From the NCBI GenBank assembly GCA_030015575.1, contig CM057337.1, positions 295,144,044-295,208,043 on the forward strand: 64,000 bases of DNA, given 5' to 3'. The DNA is from Agapanthus africanus. Lineage: Eukaryota > Streptophyta > Magnoliopsida > Asparagales > Amaryllidaceae. The notes under the pieces were generated by a model, which saw nothing but the letters and a program-made list of their open reading frames with translations, ran no database searches and had not been told where the DNA came from. Positions 45,278-58,097 of the stretch are shown here, in pieces. The position numbers and the translations under genes were made by a program. Within the stretch, counting starts at the first letter, position 1. Every line of letters begins with the position of its first letter.

Positions 45278-47489
45278 TGTTAGTTATATGTATGCCCTAG
45301 AGGCCATTACTGTACATTGGATGTATATTGTAGTGGATGCTGGGACATATATAGGGAGGACTTTCTTGCTCGACATGATAGTATGCTATCTGGTTGACCT
45401 TTACCTTAACGTATACACTGATTGTCTCTCTGTTACATGTTGGTAAAGCCCTTAGGATGTGTACTTGAATACCTGGTCTGTGATGCGGATCATACTAGTG
45501 GGGACATGGTAGTCCATAAGTACATCCTTCAAAGTCCCTAGTCGTGGGTGTATCGAGATGGGGCATCGATATACCAGAGTAGACTAGCGAGTACCTTCTC
45601 GACCCATACAGATGGGCGATGGATGATCCCATATCCATTGGTGTTTGACATCGGAGATGATATACGGGTGCTCAGTAGAGACTGGGTACACTGGACGGAC
45701 TCGCCGAGAACTCCCAGATGGTATTATACCTGACGTCAGATGGCAGTTCTCTGGTGACACTGGTACAGAGTAGTCTGTTGACCCGAGATCGTCATAGAGT
45801 CTTGTGTGGTTCCTACTGTGCTTTGATTTCCATCTTACCACGTCCAAGAGGGCGTGCAAAACGGTGGTTTTTGGGTACAGTCCCGAATCACATGGAGGCA
45901 ATGAGCGATAGGAGGGGATTCGTCTCTCCCGGTATAGGGGGTTGATGTTGCGCTGTGTTCGATTGGCTATAACAGGAAATCCCTGGCCAGGGTTGCTGAG
46001 ATTTACTGGTAAGTGTTACCAGTAGTTTCTCGAATTGTTATAGACCTCATATCGACACGACTTATCGAGCTATTGGGGTCTGACGTTTACCACCCCTAGG
46101 CGAGATATGCGACATATCAGACGATCAGACCGGACTGTGCGGTAGTGTTACTGGTTGGATTCACAGGAGTATGAGCGGGCTTGATCGTCGATCTTCTGAT
46201 CGCTCAATACCCAGGTGGCCGTTACGTTTAGCAGACCGCTTGCGGCTTGTGGGTGCCTGATATGATTATCACCTGCTGCCGGCGTATTGACGAGTCTTTA
46301 GAGTCCTACACAGAGGTTTCCTGGCTCAAGCGAAACAAAATAGGAGCGCATATGAGATATGTGCGGGACCGAGAATAATGCGTGTATGTGATACCGTATT
46401 CCATTCTCGCGATGAATGTATCGAAAGGTTGTATGCGATATAACCTAGTTATCGAATCAAGGGTTGATTCGATAAGCCGATACATTGGATACTAGCCGGT
46501 TATATGCGATATAACCGGATCATTGAATCAAGTGTTGATTTAATGATTTAATGTATAATTATATATTTGATATATTACTTTGCATTAACAAGTATTGGTT
46601 CACTTTAAATGGATTTACTCACTTGGTTTGTACACATTGTATATGTGATATACTTTTGTGCACAAGATTGTATCATATTTGATGATACTTGCTCTTTTGG
46701 GTTTGTGTAAAGATTAAACCATGTTTAGTGAATGGTTAGGGTTTCTTTTCTCTTATTTATTTATCCATTTATTATTGTTTTGGAAAAGATAAAGAGAAAA
46801 ATTAATGGTGGCTTAGTTTGTCTTTTCTTTGAAGCTTCTTGAAGCTTCGAAAAGTCTACCATTCTTGTCTCTTCTTTAACCCTAACCACTCTTCTAAACC
46901 TTGGTTAAATCTCTACACTAAACCATGGTTGAAGTTATGATAAGTATTCTTTTTATTTTCTTTTTTAAATAACTTATCATTTCTTCTTCTTCTTCTTCAA
47001 CTTCATCAACAAAAGAGAAAGCTTGCTACTCCAATGGCAAGTGATGAAAACTAGTGAGAAATCCAAAACTAAAGTCTACCCACTTCCTATTTCTTCATCC
47101 TCCACCTCTTTCCAAGTTGTATAGGGTGTTTACTTCACAAGTTTTCAAAGCTTGGTGAAGTTGGAGCTTGATCTTGCGATGCTTCGACGTAGATCATCTT
47201 CGGCATGGACATCGACGACCTAGCTCGCCATTTCTCCGACGAAGCCGACGCTAGAGCCCGGGAATTCATTCGGACAGTGAGGGGACTTCGTTGCGGAGCT
47301 ATGGAGGTGGAGCACCGGATCTACAAAGGTTGTATTTCCGTTTCCTTTTTCTTAAGTTGTTAACTAGATTTCTTTTTCGCCTAATTTCTGGCCAACGATC
47401 CGTAGTCGGGTTTCTCGGGACCTAGATTTTTTGAAATTGGCATGGTTGATGCCTTGTGAGACCTCACTAGAGTGTCTAGGAACCCTATA
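45278..47489 (+). repeat. B1 3' LTR
   Basis: 2212 bp, nearly identical to 26763-28975; the final CCCTACA has become CCCTATA. Hairpin cluster at 46346-46546; small ORF copy at 47215-47373. It faces the opposite-strand C1 LTR at 47495, forming a large inverted repeat. Confidence 0.95.
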
Positions 47490-47494
47490 AGAAT
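47490..47494. other. Target-site duplication of B1, right copy (AGAAT)
   Basis: Perfect repeat of 26758-26762, followed by the resumed C1 LTR (AAACTAGGGTTTTGG). Confidence 0.95.
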
Positions 47495-49114
47495 AAACTA
47501 GGGTTTTGGTAAATGGTTAGGGTTAAGGAATAAAACAAAATGGTAAGACTTTTTCAAAGATGCTAGAAAACAACATGAAGCTTCTAGTAAAGAAAAGAAA
47601 GAAAGCCACCATTTTGTTTTAACTAAATAAATAAAATAAATAAATAATACCTTAGCCATTAACCTAAACTATGGTTTAAAGCATGCACACCCAAGTTTGC
47701 TTGTATCATCAAACATGACACATACAAGTGCACAAATATATATCATATATACAATGTGCACAATCTAGTGAGAAAAATAATCTTAAGTGAACCAATACTA
47801 GTTAATGTAAAGTAATATATCAAATATATAATTAAACATTAAATCATTAAACCAACACTTGATTTAATGATCCGGTCATACAGCATATAACCGACTAATA
47901 TCAAGTGTATCAATGTATCGAATCAACACTTGATTCGGTAACCCGGCTATATCTCATATAACCGTCCAATGATACATATCGCGAGAATAGAATACAGTAT
48001 CACATACTGGTATTATTCTCGGTCCCGCACATATCTCATATGCGCTCCTATTTCGTTTCGCTTGAGCCAGGTAACCTCCGTGTAGGACTCTAAAGACTCG
48101 TCAATACGCCGGCAGTAGGTGATGATCATATCAAACACCAACAAGCCGCAAGCGGTCTGCTAAACGTAACGGCCACCAGGGTATTGAGCGATCAGAAGAT
48201 CAACGAGCAAGCCCGCTCACACTCCTGTGAATCCAACCAGTAACACTTACAGTACAGTCCGGTCTGTTCGTTTGATATGTCGCATATCTTGCCTAGGGGT
48301 GGTAAACGTCAGACCCCATTAGCTCGATAAGTCGTGTCGATATGAGGTCTATAACAGTTCGAGAAATTACTGATAACACTTACCAGTAAATCTCAGCAAC
48401 CCTGGCCAGGGATTTCCGGTTATAGCAAATAAAACACAGCGCAACATCAACTCCCTATACCGGGAGAGACGAATCCCCTCCTATTGCTCATTACCTCCAT
48501 GTGATTCGGGACTGTACCCAAAAACCACCGTTTTGCATGCCCTCTTGGACGCGGTAAGGTGGAAATCAAAGCACAGTGGGAATCACACAAGACTCTATGA
48601 CGATCTCGGGTCTACAGAATAACCTGTACCAGTGTCACCAGAGAACTGCCATCTGACGTAAGGTATAATACCATCTGGGAGTTCTCGGCGAGTCCGTCCA
48701 GTATACCCAGTCTCCACTGAGCACCCGTATATCATCTCTGATGTCAAACACCAATGGATATGGGATCATCCATCGCCCATCTGTATGGGTCGAGAAGGTA
48801 TACGCTAGTCTACTCTGGTATATCGATGCCCCGTCTCGATACACCCACGACTAGGGACCTTGAAAGATGTACTTATGGAGTACCATGTCCCCACTAGTAT
48901 GATCCGCATCATAGTCCAGGTAGTCAAGTACACATCCTAAGAGCTTTACCAACATGTAACAGAGAGACAATCAGTATACACGTTAAGGTAAAGAGTAACC
49001 AGATAGCATACTATCATGTCGAGCAAGAAAGTCCTCCCTATATAGGTCCCAGCATCCACTACAATATACATCCTGTATACAGTAATGGCCTCTAGAGCAT
49101 ACATATAACTAACA
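47495..49114 (-). repeat. C1 3' LTR, main piece
   Basis: Reverse complement of a B/C-type LTR; it ends ATATAACTAACA at 49114 against the PPT. The hairpin cluster lies at 47843-48045, for example GCACATAT-CTC-ATATGCGC (48027-48045). Its other end is at 26159-26762. Confidence 0.94.
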
Positions 49115-49126
49115 ATCTCCCACTTG
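49115..49126 (-). other. Polypurine tract of C1
   Basis: Minus strand CAAGTGGGAGAT, directly before the 3' LTR. Confidence 0.92.
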
Positions 49127-51900
49127 CACTAGGGCCATCTGTAGCAGTGGTTGTAGTATCTCATACTCAACCATCCCATAAAAGTATCTCTCTGGGAAAA
49201 GGCCTTTGTGAGTGGATCCGCCGTGTTGTCCTCTGATTCTACTCTCCTAACCTCGATCACCCTGGAGATCAACCATCTCCATGATCAGGTGATACTGCCT
49301 TAGAATATGTCGGGATCACTGATGGGACGGACGTTCCTTGGCATAAGCCACAACTCCATTGTCACACAATGGGGGGAACTAAGTTCATCTCATGAACTAA
49401 TATACACCCAGACAGCCTCTTTGGTAGCATCTTTAATAGCGATGTCACCAGCCTTTATCGTCTAGTTTGCCACGGTATCTAGCTTGGAACTCTTCCAACA
49501 TACCGTCCCTCCACCGAGGTTAAATACAATGCCTGCGACTGACATTCAGTCATCCTTGTCACCCTGGAACCTTTCCAGTGATTCTCCCCAGGATCCATTG
49601 ATATCACCTCACTACAACTAGTGAGTATGCTAATATCCAATTAGATCTATCTCATAGATCCAAAACCCAGGATTTTAGTAGGTATCACTTTGATCCTATT
49701 TGGAGAATCATTGTGATAAGTGGAGTTGACCGAGCGTAGTATAGGAAACTACTTCCCTATCAAGAGTATGTCATCCACGTACTATACTAGGATCACCACT
49801 ATACTTCCTACTACCTTTTTGTATATACAAGGTTCATCTAGCATTTTGATGATGTCAAACTCTTTGACTAACACATCAAAACAGACGTTCCAACTCCGCG
49901 ATGCCTGCTTTAATCTGTAAAGCAACTTGCACACGTTTCCGCTGCTCCCACTGTTTACGAAGCCCTCTGGCTGTGTAATTATAGACGTTCTCTTCTAAAT
50001 CAATATTTAAAAAAGAAGTCATGACACCCAACCACCAGATACCGTAGTCATGATATGCAGCAATGGCAAGTAGGATCCGGATGGACTTAAGCGTAGCTAC
50101 TGGAAAAGGTTTCATCATTTTCCACGCCTGGTCGATGGCGAAAACCTTTAACAAGTCTAGCTTCAAAAGTCTCAACTTTTCCATTTACACCAAGTAATCT
50201 TCTCAAGATATACTTGCTCCTGATGGCGATTTAACCTTCAGATATAGCAGCCAAAGTCCATACTTTGCTGGTGTACATGGATTCCATCTCAGATCGCTAA
50301 GCATCCAGCCATTTTTACAGAGTCCCTACTCTCGATGGCCTGCTCGAAACTACTTGTGTCATCATCTCATGATGCATTCCTCGCTCCCACTGTCATCGAG
50401 AAACCGAAGTATCTCTCAGGCGGATGAGGAACCCTACAAGATCGGCGGAGAGGCTGAGGTTCGTCGGGGACCATTGAATCCTTTGGTTCTGTCAAATCTT
50501 CAGCTGCAGTTGTATAGTTGGAAGCTTTCCAGTTCTACATTACTGACCTTGCCTCGAGCTTGTCCGGATTTTGCTTTTAGACATAGGCCGGACAAACCTA
50601 AATCTTAACAAACTTAAGATATGGACTCTTCCCTTTCCATATCACATATGAAGTGGTAGGTAACTGATTTGATTTGAACCCTATTTAATAGTATGCAGCT
50701 TCTCAAGCGCATAACTCCCAAAAGGAAATAGGAAACTCAGTAGTACTCATCATAGAGCACACCATATCACATAGGGTGCTATTGCTCCGCCCCGATACAC
50801 CGACGTGATGTGGTGTATATGGAGGAGTAATGCTGAGAGAGAATCTTATTCTCTTTTAGAATAATCCAGGAATTTCGTGCTCAAGTATTCTCCTCCTTGA
50901 TCATATCAAAGGACATAATACTTATACCCATTTTGGTTCTCTACTTCTAACTTATATTCTGTGAATATCTCAAAAGGTTCGGACTTGTGTTTCTCCAGGA
51001 ACATATGTCTGAATCTAAATAGATCATCAGAGAATGTAATGAAGTACAAAGAACCGGTCTTGGCATGTGTAGACAGGGGACCTTCATACATCAACATGTA
51101 TGATCCCAAGAGTACACTAACTCTTTCTCTGCTTCCAATAAACAGAGCTGTGGCCATCTTATCTTTGTGACATGACCGGCAAGTTTTCACAAGATGTAAA
51201 TTCAAACAGAATTAATATGCATCTATATGCAACTTAGCTAGTTGGGTCGCATTGATATGACTTAGTCTACAATACCTCAAGAAGGATTCGTTCATTTCTG
51301 AACTATTACTCTTGTGTGTGTTCCGTATACTAAGAACTGTAGTTTGATTTAGAACATCAATGCTTTTAGATAACGTGCCTGAACCGATCAACTTTTGATA
51401 TAGGAAATGTTCAAAACATTATCTAAGAATACAAAATTTTATCATTTCTTTACTAATAAAGAGACTGATATGATTTTGTATATCAGGTTCGGTATCTAAT
51501 AACATTCGTTCAGAATCAATGTATTTGGAATACAGGGTGACAGTGACCAACAGACTTGGCTGCAACACTTGCACCGTTTTCTGTCTCATGAAACTTATCA
51601 CCCGTTCTCAGTTCTCTACTTTTCTGTAGCCCTATGTAAAAGATTACATATCTGGGATCCTGATCCGGTATCAAATACCCAGGACGTAGAGGATACAGAG
51701 AAACAGTACTTTGTAATGAACACACCCGAAGGAGATGCATCATATGCACTTTCTTCATTTGGGCGGCATGGGAATTCTGGCATTCCCTATTTCCTGCTCT
51801 GTCTTATAGCAATTATAAGTTGGAGCGGGACCAACGTTCCCCAGCTCAGTTTAATAAGCGGGTTCGGTCAATATATCCGTATTATTATCTTGATTAAGGC
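49127..51900 (-). pseudogene. C1 copia pol: protease, integrase, RT, RNase H
   Basis: Minus strand. The protease-side region is near 51590-51700. The integrase core reads VKTCRSCHKDKM then LLGSYMLMYEGPLSTHAKTGSLYFITFSDDL (51205-51000); the stop found at LLG*Y in B1/B2 is absent here, but the TGA at EENT*A is shared. RT: YGIWWLGVMTSFLNIDLEE (near 50050-49990) with the same one-base shift before the QPEGF-equivalent, then RLKQASRSWN, and YVDDILLIG near 49755-49785 preceded by a private TAG. RNase H (49700-49130) is decayed. Confidence 0.87.
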
Positions 51901-53073
51901 GTGACATGGTCGCTCCCAGGAGAGAGAGAGAAGAAAACACTCTGCGTGCGCTCTTGCAAGATCAGATTGGTTATTATTTTATCTAATAAGAATGGCTCCC
52001 ACTGTTTTTATCAAATCTTCCTTCAAAACCTAAAATGAAAGACTAGCCGGGATTAATTACACGCTACAAGTTCGCCAATCTTTCAGCGAGGCCAGTGTCG
52101 GTACTTTGAGGGAGGTTCCCTGTGCTTTCGCACGGACTTAATTAAAGTAAACCTCGTTTTCCCGGAGGCGTAACCCCGTTGACACCTTTCTAGACACCTA
52201 CTTGATCGGCTAATTGTAATGTGTAAAACACTCCCAGGAGTAACAATTACTCGCAGCGGGTATCGGGATCCAACTATCTCATATAAGGTATGCAATCTCA
52301 GTGCAAATTTCAACACTTGAAATTCCCGATAATTTTGCCCCTAGCGTCTTATGAACTTGACGCAGGCCAACAAAGCATAGTGCGCAAGTCAAGTTCAACC
52401 CGTCATTTCCTGATTGAATCAAACCCACCGGCACGACCCTTGACGCATGCCAACAAAGTCGCACGACTACCCTAATCCAATCTGCATCATATGCATAAGC
52501 AGATAAATACTAGTTAGCTACCGCACACTACGTCTTGATGCAGGCCAACAAACGTAGCACGAATATTAACTACTACTTATCTGAAATGACGGAGGGCTAT
52601 GACAGGTTTTTCTGAAAACCTATTGCGTAATGAACTTGATATCGTTGTAGAATCAAATGATTTTAAAATGGAGTGTTTTTTAGGCTTTTCTAGTTTTGCT
52701 AAAGGGGTCACTCCCGGTGAAGGGATCGTCGGACCTTTCCTCATCGAATAAGGTGCAGGATATATCATATATACCGCTGTGCAAAGCAAAAACTATAGAA
52801 GCAATCAAAAGACAAACCGAGGGTTGTAGCATCTGCCAGTTATTGCTAAAGGGGTCACTCCCGGTGAAGGGATCTCGGCCCTTTCCTTATCGAATAAGGT
52901 GCAGGATGTTCTACAAGGAACACCGCGATGCAAAGCAAGAACTGTAGCTACCTGTTTTTATTTTTGAAATTCGATTCCACAACATCTTAGGTTTCTTTTC
53001 TTTCATTAATCACATTAATGAAGTCCCATCAATTAAGTCACCTAAACATCACAGATAAATACGACGTACGCTT
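51901..53073 (-). other. C1 leader remnant, cut by C2
   Basis: Contains the pyrimidine tract (51915-51945, splice AG lost), the GTGC-GAAA-GCAC hairpin near 52121-52136, TTGAC/TTGGC-type hairpins (52340-52560) and the duplicated module (52680-52945). It ends at ACGTACGCTT, where C2 keeps the unbroken continuation ACGTACGCTTATGCC near 59249. Confidence 0.7.
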
Positions 53074-55282
53074 TGTAGGGTACCTAGGCACACTAATGAG
53101 GTCTCACAAGGCATCAACCATACCAATTTCAAATTTTTCCTGTGCCGAGAAACCCTAAGCAAGATCGTAACTAGAGGTATAAGCGATGCAAGCAAGTAAA
53201 AAACTTTATTGCTAAAGGAAAGTGACTACAACCTTTGTAGATCCGGTCCTCCACTGCCTTGGCTCCATGATGACGTTCCTCCGCTGTACCCATCGAAATC
53301 CTAGACTCTCGCGGTGGTTTCATCGGAGAAGAGATCGGGCTAGGTCGTCGACTTCGATGCCGAAGATGATCTAAGTCGAGGCAACTCAAGATCAAGCTCC
53401 AACTTCACCAAGTCATGAAACTTGTGAAGAAAACACCCTATACTACTTGGTAAGTGGTAGAGGATGAAGAAATAGGAAGTGGGTTCACTTTAGAATTGGA
53501 TTTCTCACTCTTTTTCTCAAGTCACCATTGAAGCTAGCAAGCTTCTTTCTTCATGAAGAAGAAGAAGAAGAAGAAAAGAATATGATAAGAATTATTAAAA
53601 TCAAATGATAAATCAAGTGAAGTTATCATAATGCAACCTTGGTTAAGTGTAGAGAATAAACTAGGGTTAGGTGAATGGTTAGGTTTAGGCAAAAGACAAA
53701 ATGGTAGACTTTCAAAGATGCTTTGAAGTTTCAAGAAGCTTCAAGCAAAGAAACAAAATTAGCCACCATTTGATTTTGCCAAAAATGAATAAATAAATGA
53801 ATACGTAAATAAATCAAACCCTAACCATTAACCTAATCATAGTTAAAAGCATACACACACCCAAGTTTGCATGTATCATCAAACATGATACAAACTAGTG
53901 CACAAAATTATATCATATATACAATGTGCACATCAAGTGAGAAAATCCATCTTAAGTGAACCAATACTAGTTAATGCAAAGTAATATATCAAATATATAA
54001 TCGTACATTAAATCATTAAATCAACACTTGATTTAACGATCCGGTCATATCGCATATGACCGACTAATATCCAATGTACCGACTTATCGAATCAATCCTC
54101 GATTCGATAACTAGATTATATCGCATACAACCAATCGATGCATTCATCGCGAGAATAGAATACGGTATCACATACACGCATTATTCTCGGTCCCGCACAT
54201 ATCTCATATGCGCTCCTATTTCGTTTCGCTTGAGCCAGGAAACCTCTGTGTAGGACTCTAAAGACTCGTCAATACGCCGGCAGCAGGTGATGATCCTATC
54301 AAACACCCACAAGTCGCAAGCGGTCTGCTAAATGTAACGGCCACCCGGGTATTGAGCGATCAGAAGATCGACGAGCAAGCCCGCTGACACTCCTGTGAAT
54401 CCAACCAGTAACACTTACCGCACAGTCCGGTTTGTTCGTCTGATATGTCGCATATCTCGCCCAGGGGTGGTAAACGTCAGACCCCAATAGCTTGATAAGT
54501 CATGCCGACGTGAGGTCAATAACAATCGTGAAACTACTGATAACTCTTACCAGTATATCACTGCAACTCTGGCCAGGGATTTCCTGTTATGGCCAGTCGT
54601 GCATAGCGCAACATCAACCCCCAATACCGGGAGAGACGAATCCCCTCCTATCGCTCATTGCCTCCATGTGAATCGGGACTGTACCCAAAAACCATCTGTT
54701 TGCATGACTCAGTAGAGCCGTGGTAGGGTGGAAATCAAAGCACAGTGAGAGACACACAAGACTCTATAACGATCTCGGGTCAACAGACTAAGCTGTACCA
54801 GTGTCACCAGAGAACTGCCATCTGACGTGAGGTATAATACCATCTGGGAGTTCTCGGCGAGTCCGTTCAGTGTACCCAGTCTCCATTGAGCACCCGTATA
54901 CCATCTCTGATGCCAAACACCAATGGATATAGGATCATCCATCGCCCATCACATGGGTCGAGAAGATATACGCTAGTCTACTCTGGAATATCGATGCCCC
55001 GTCTAGATATTCCCACGACTAGGAACATTGAAGGATGTACTCATGGACTACCCAGGCCCCACTAGTATGATCTACATCATTGTCCTGGAAGTCGAGTATG
55101 CATCCTAAGGGCTTTATCAACATGTAACAGAGAGACAGAAAGTATACATGTTAAGATAATGAGCAACCAGATAGCGTACTATCATGTCGAGCAAGAAAGT
55201 CCTACCTATATATGTCCCAGCATCCACTACATTATACATCCAATTTACAGCAATGGCCTCTAGGGCATACATATAACTAACA
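53074..55282 (-). repeat. C2 3' LTR
   Basis: 2209 bp; plus strand starts TGTAGGGTACCTAGGCAC and ends ATATAACTAACA. Hairpin cluster at 54013-54213 includes CGGTCATAT-CGC-ATATGACCG (54042-54062), where T:A of B1 has become C:G. The small ORF has lost its ATG. Confidence 0.94.
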
Positions 55283-55294
55283 ATCTCCCACTTG
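55283..55294 (-). other. Polypurine tract of C2
   Basis: Minus strand CAAGTGGGAGAT (with T/A context variation after it), directly before the 3' LTR. Confidence 0.9.
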
Positions 55295-58097
55295 CATTAG
55301 GGCCATCTGTAGCAGTGGTTGCAGTATCCAATACTCAACCATCCCATATAAGTCTCTCTCTGGGAATAAGCCTTTGTGAGTGGATCCGCCGTGTTGTCCT
55401 CTGATTCTACTCTCCTTACCTTGATCACCCTGGAGATCAACTATCTCCATGATCAGGTGATGCTGCCTCAGAATATGTCTGGGTCACTGATGGGATCTTG
55501 GTTCCTTGGCCAAAGCCACACTTCCATTGTCACACAATGGTGGGAACCTAGTTCATCTCAAGAACCAATATACACCCAAACTGCCTCTTTGGTAGTATCT
55601 TTAATAGCGATGTTACCATCCATTATCGTCTAGTTTGCCACGGTATCTAGCTTGGAACTCTTCCAACATACCGTCCCTTTATTGAGGGTAAAGACAATGC
55701 CCGCGACTGACACTCAGTCGTCCTTATCACCCTGGAACCTTTCCAGTGATTCTCCCCTGGATCAACGGATACTATCTCACTATAGTTAGTGAGAATCCTA
55801 ACATCCATTTAGATCTATCTCATAGATCCAAAACCCAGGATTTAGGAGGTATCACCTTTATCCTATTGGGAGAATCCTTGTGATAAGAGGAGATTGACCG
55901 AGCGTAGCATAGGAAACTATTTTCCTATCAAGAGTATGTTGTCCACGTACAATACGAGGACGACCACCTTACTCTCTACTACCTTTTTGTATATACAAGG
56001 TTCATCTACCATTTTGATGAAGTCAAACATTTTGACTACCACATCAAAACAGACGTTCCAACTCCGCGATGCCTGCTTTAACGTGTAAAGCAACTTGCAC
56101 AAGTTTCCGCTGCTCCCACTGTTTATGAAGCCCTATGGTTGTGTTCTTATAGACGTTCTCTTCTAAATCATTATTTAGAAAAGTAGTCATGGCACCCAAC
56201 CACAAAATATCGTAGTCATGGTATGTAGCAATGGCAAGTAGGATCTGGATGGACTTAAGCATAGCTACTGGAAAAGGTTTCATCATTATCCATGCCTGGT
56301 TGATGATGAAAACCTTTAACGATTCTAGCTTTGAAAGTCTCAACCTTTCCATCTACACCAAGTAATCTTCTCAAGATATACTTGCTCCTGATGGGCATTT
56401 AACCTTTCAGATATCGCAACCAAAGTCCATACGTTGTTGGTGTTTATGGATTCCATCTCAGATCGCTAAGCATCCAGCCATTCTTACAGAGTCCCTACTC
56501 TCGATGGCCTGCTCGAAACTAGTTGGTTCATCATCTCATGATGCATTCCTCGCTCCCACTGTCATCGAGAAACCGAAGTATCTCTCAAGCGGATGAGGAA
56601 CCCTACCAGATCAGCGGAGAGGCTGAGGTTCGTCGGGGACTATTGAATCCTTTGGTTCTGTCAAATCATCAGCTGCAGTTTTGTATAGCTGGAACCTTTC
56701 CAATTCTATAGAACTGACATTGCCTCGATCTTGTCCGGATTTTGCTTTTGACATAGGCCGGACAACCCCAAATCTTAACTTACTTAAGAGATAGGCTTTT
56801 CCCATACCATGTCTTATATGGAGTGGTAGGCAGTGATCTGATGCGAACCCAATTCAATAGGTATGCAACTTCTCAAGTGCATAACCCCCTTAAAAAGAAA
56901 CCGGTAACTCAGGGATACTCATCATAGAGCACACCATATCTAATATGGTGCGATTGCTCCGCCCTGATAAACCGTTGTGCTATGGTATATTCAGAGGCGT
57001 AATACTGAGAGAGAGAATCTCATTCTCCTTTAGAATATTCCAGGAATTCTATGCACAAGTATTCTCCTCCCTGATCTTATCATAGGACATAATACTTATA
57101 CCCGGTTTTTGGTTCTCTACTTCTAACTTATATTCTGTAAATATCTCAAAAACTTCGGACTCATGTTTCAGCAGAAACATATGACTGAATCTTGAGAGAT
57201 CATCAGAGATTGTAATGAAGTATAAAGAACCAGTCCTGGAATGTGTAGACATGAGACCCTACATACATCATTATGTATCAGTCCCAAGAGTTTACCAACT
57301 CTTTCTCTATTTCCAATAAACAGAGCTATGGTCATCTTATCTTTGTGACATGACTGGCAAGTTTCACAAGATGTAAATTCAAACTGATTTAAATATGCAT
57401 CTAAAATGTAACTTCAGCCAGTCGGGTCGCATTGATATGACCTAGTCTACAATGCCTCAAGAAGGATTCATTCATTTCTGAACTCTTCCTCTTGTGTGTG
57501 TTCTGTATACTAGGAACTGTAATTTGATTTAGAACGTCAATGCTTTTAGATAACGTGCCAGAACCAATCAACTTTTGATATAGGAAATGTTCAAAACATT
57601 ATCCATCGATACAAAATTATATCCTTTCTTTACTAACAAAGAAACTGATATGATTTTGTATATCAGGTTCGGTATCTAATAGCATTTGTTCAGAATCAAT
57701 GTATCTGTAATACAGGGTGACAGTGACCAACAGACTTGGCTGCAACACTTGCCCCGTTTTCTGTCTCTTGAAACTTATCACCCGTTCTCAGTTCTCTGCC
57801 TTTCTGTAGCCCTATGTAACAGATTACATATCTGGAATCCTGATCCTGTATCATATACCCAGGATGCAGAGGATACTGAGAATCAGTTCTTTGTAATGAA
57901 CACACCCGAAGGAGATGCATCATATGCACTTTCTTCGTTTGGGCGGCATAGGAATTCTTGTATTCCCCTATTTCCTACTCTGTCTTATAACAATTATAAG
58001 TTGGAGCGGGACCAACGTTCCCCAGCTCAGTATAACAAGCGGGTTCGGTCAATACATCCATATTATTATCTTGATTAAGGCGTGATATGGTTTCTAC
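55295..58097 (-). pseudogene. C2 copia pol: protease, integrase, RT, RNase H
   Basis: Minus strand. Integrase core STHSRTGSLYFITISDDLSRF and KHESEVFEIFTEYKLEVENQ (57250-57100); here EENTC replaces the shared EENT-stop, so C2 branched before that lesion or lost it. The integrase tail and RFGVVRPMSKAKSGQD follow near 56780-56740. RT: YDILWLGAMTTFLNNDLEE (56220-56160), the family frameshift, LLYTLKQASRSWNVCFD (56100-56050), and YVDNILLIGK near 55920-55950, where the second catalytic Asp is Asn. RNase H (55860-55300) is decayed. Confidence 0.87.

Larger units (their letters stand above)
26763..47489 (+). mobile_element. Ty1/copia element B1, full length, interrupted by B2
   Basis: Two LTRs of 2213 and 2212 bp (26763-28975, 45278-47489), PBS, 3-kb leader, broken pol, PPT and TSD AGAAT. 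B2 sits in its RT gene (34229-44561). The LTRs are nearly identical by eye, so B1 moved fairly recently, yet pol carries stops and frameshifts also present in B2. That suggests mobilisation in trans. Confidence 0.95.
26159..53073 (-). mobile_element. Ty1/copia element C1, interrupted by B1; right part outside or beyond C2
   Basis: On the minus strand, leader remnants (53073 down to 51900), pol (51900-49127), PPT (49126-49115) and the 3' LTR (49114-47495, then 26762-26159 beyond B1). It inserted into the 3' LTR of A. The leader is cut at 53073 by C2 and the 5' LTR is not in the window. Pol is broken by stops and frameshifts, several shared with B1 and B2. Confidence 0.9.
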
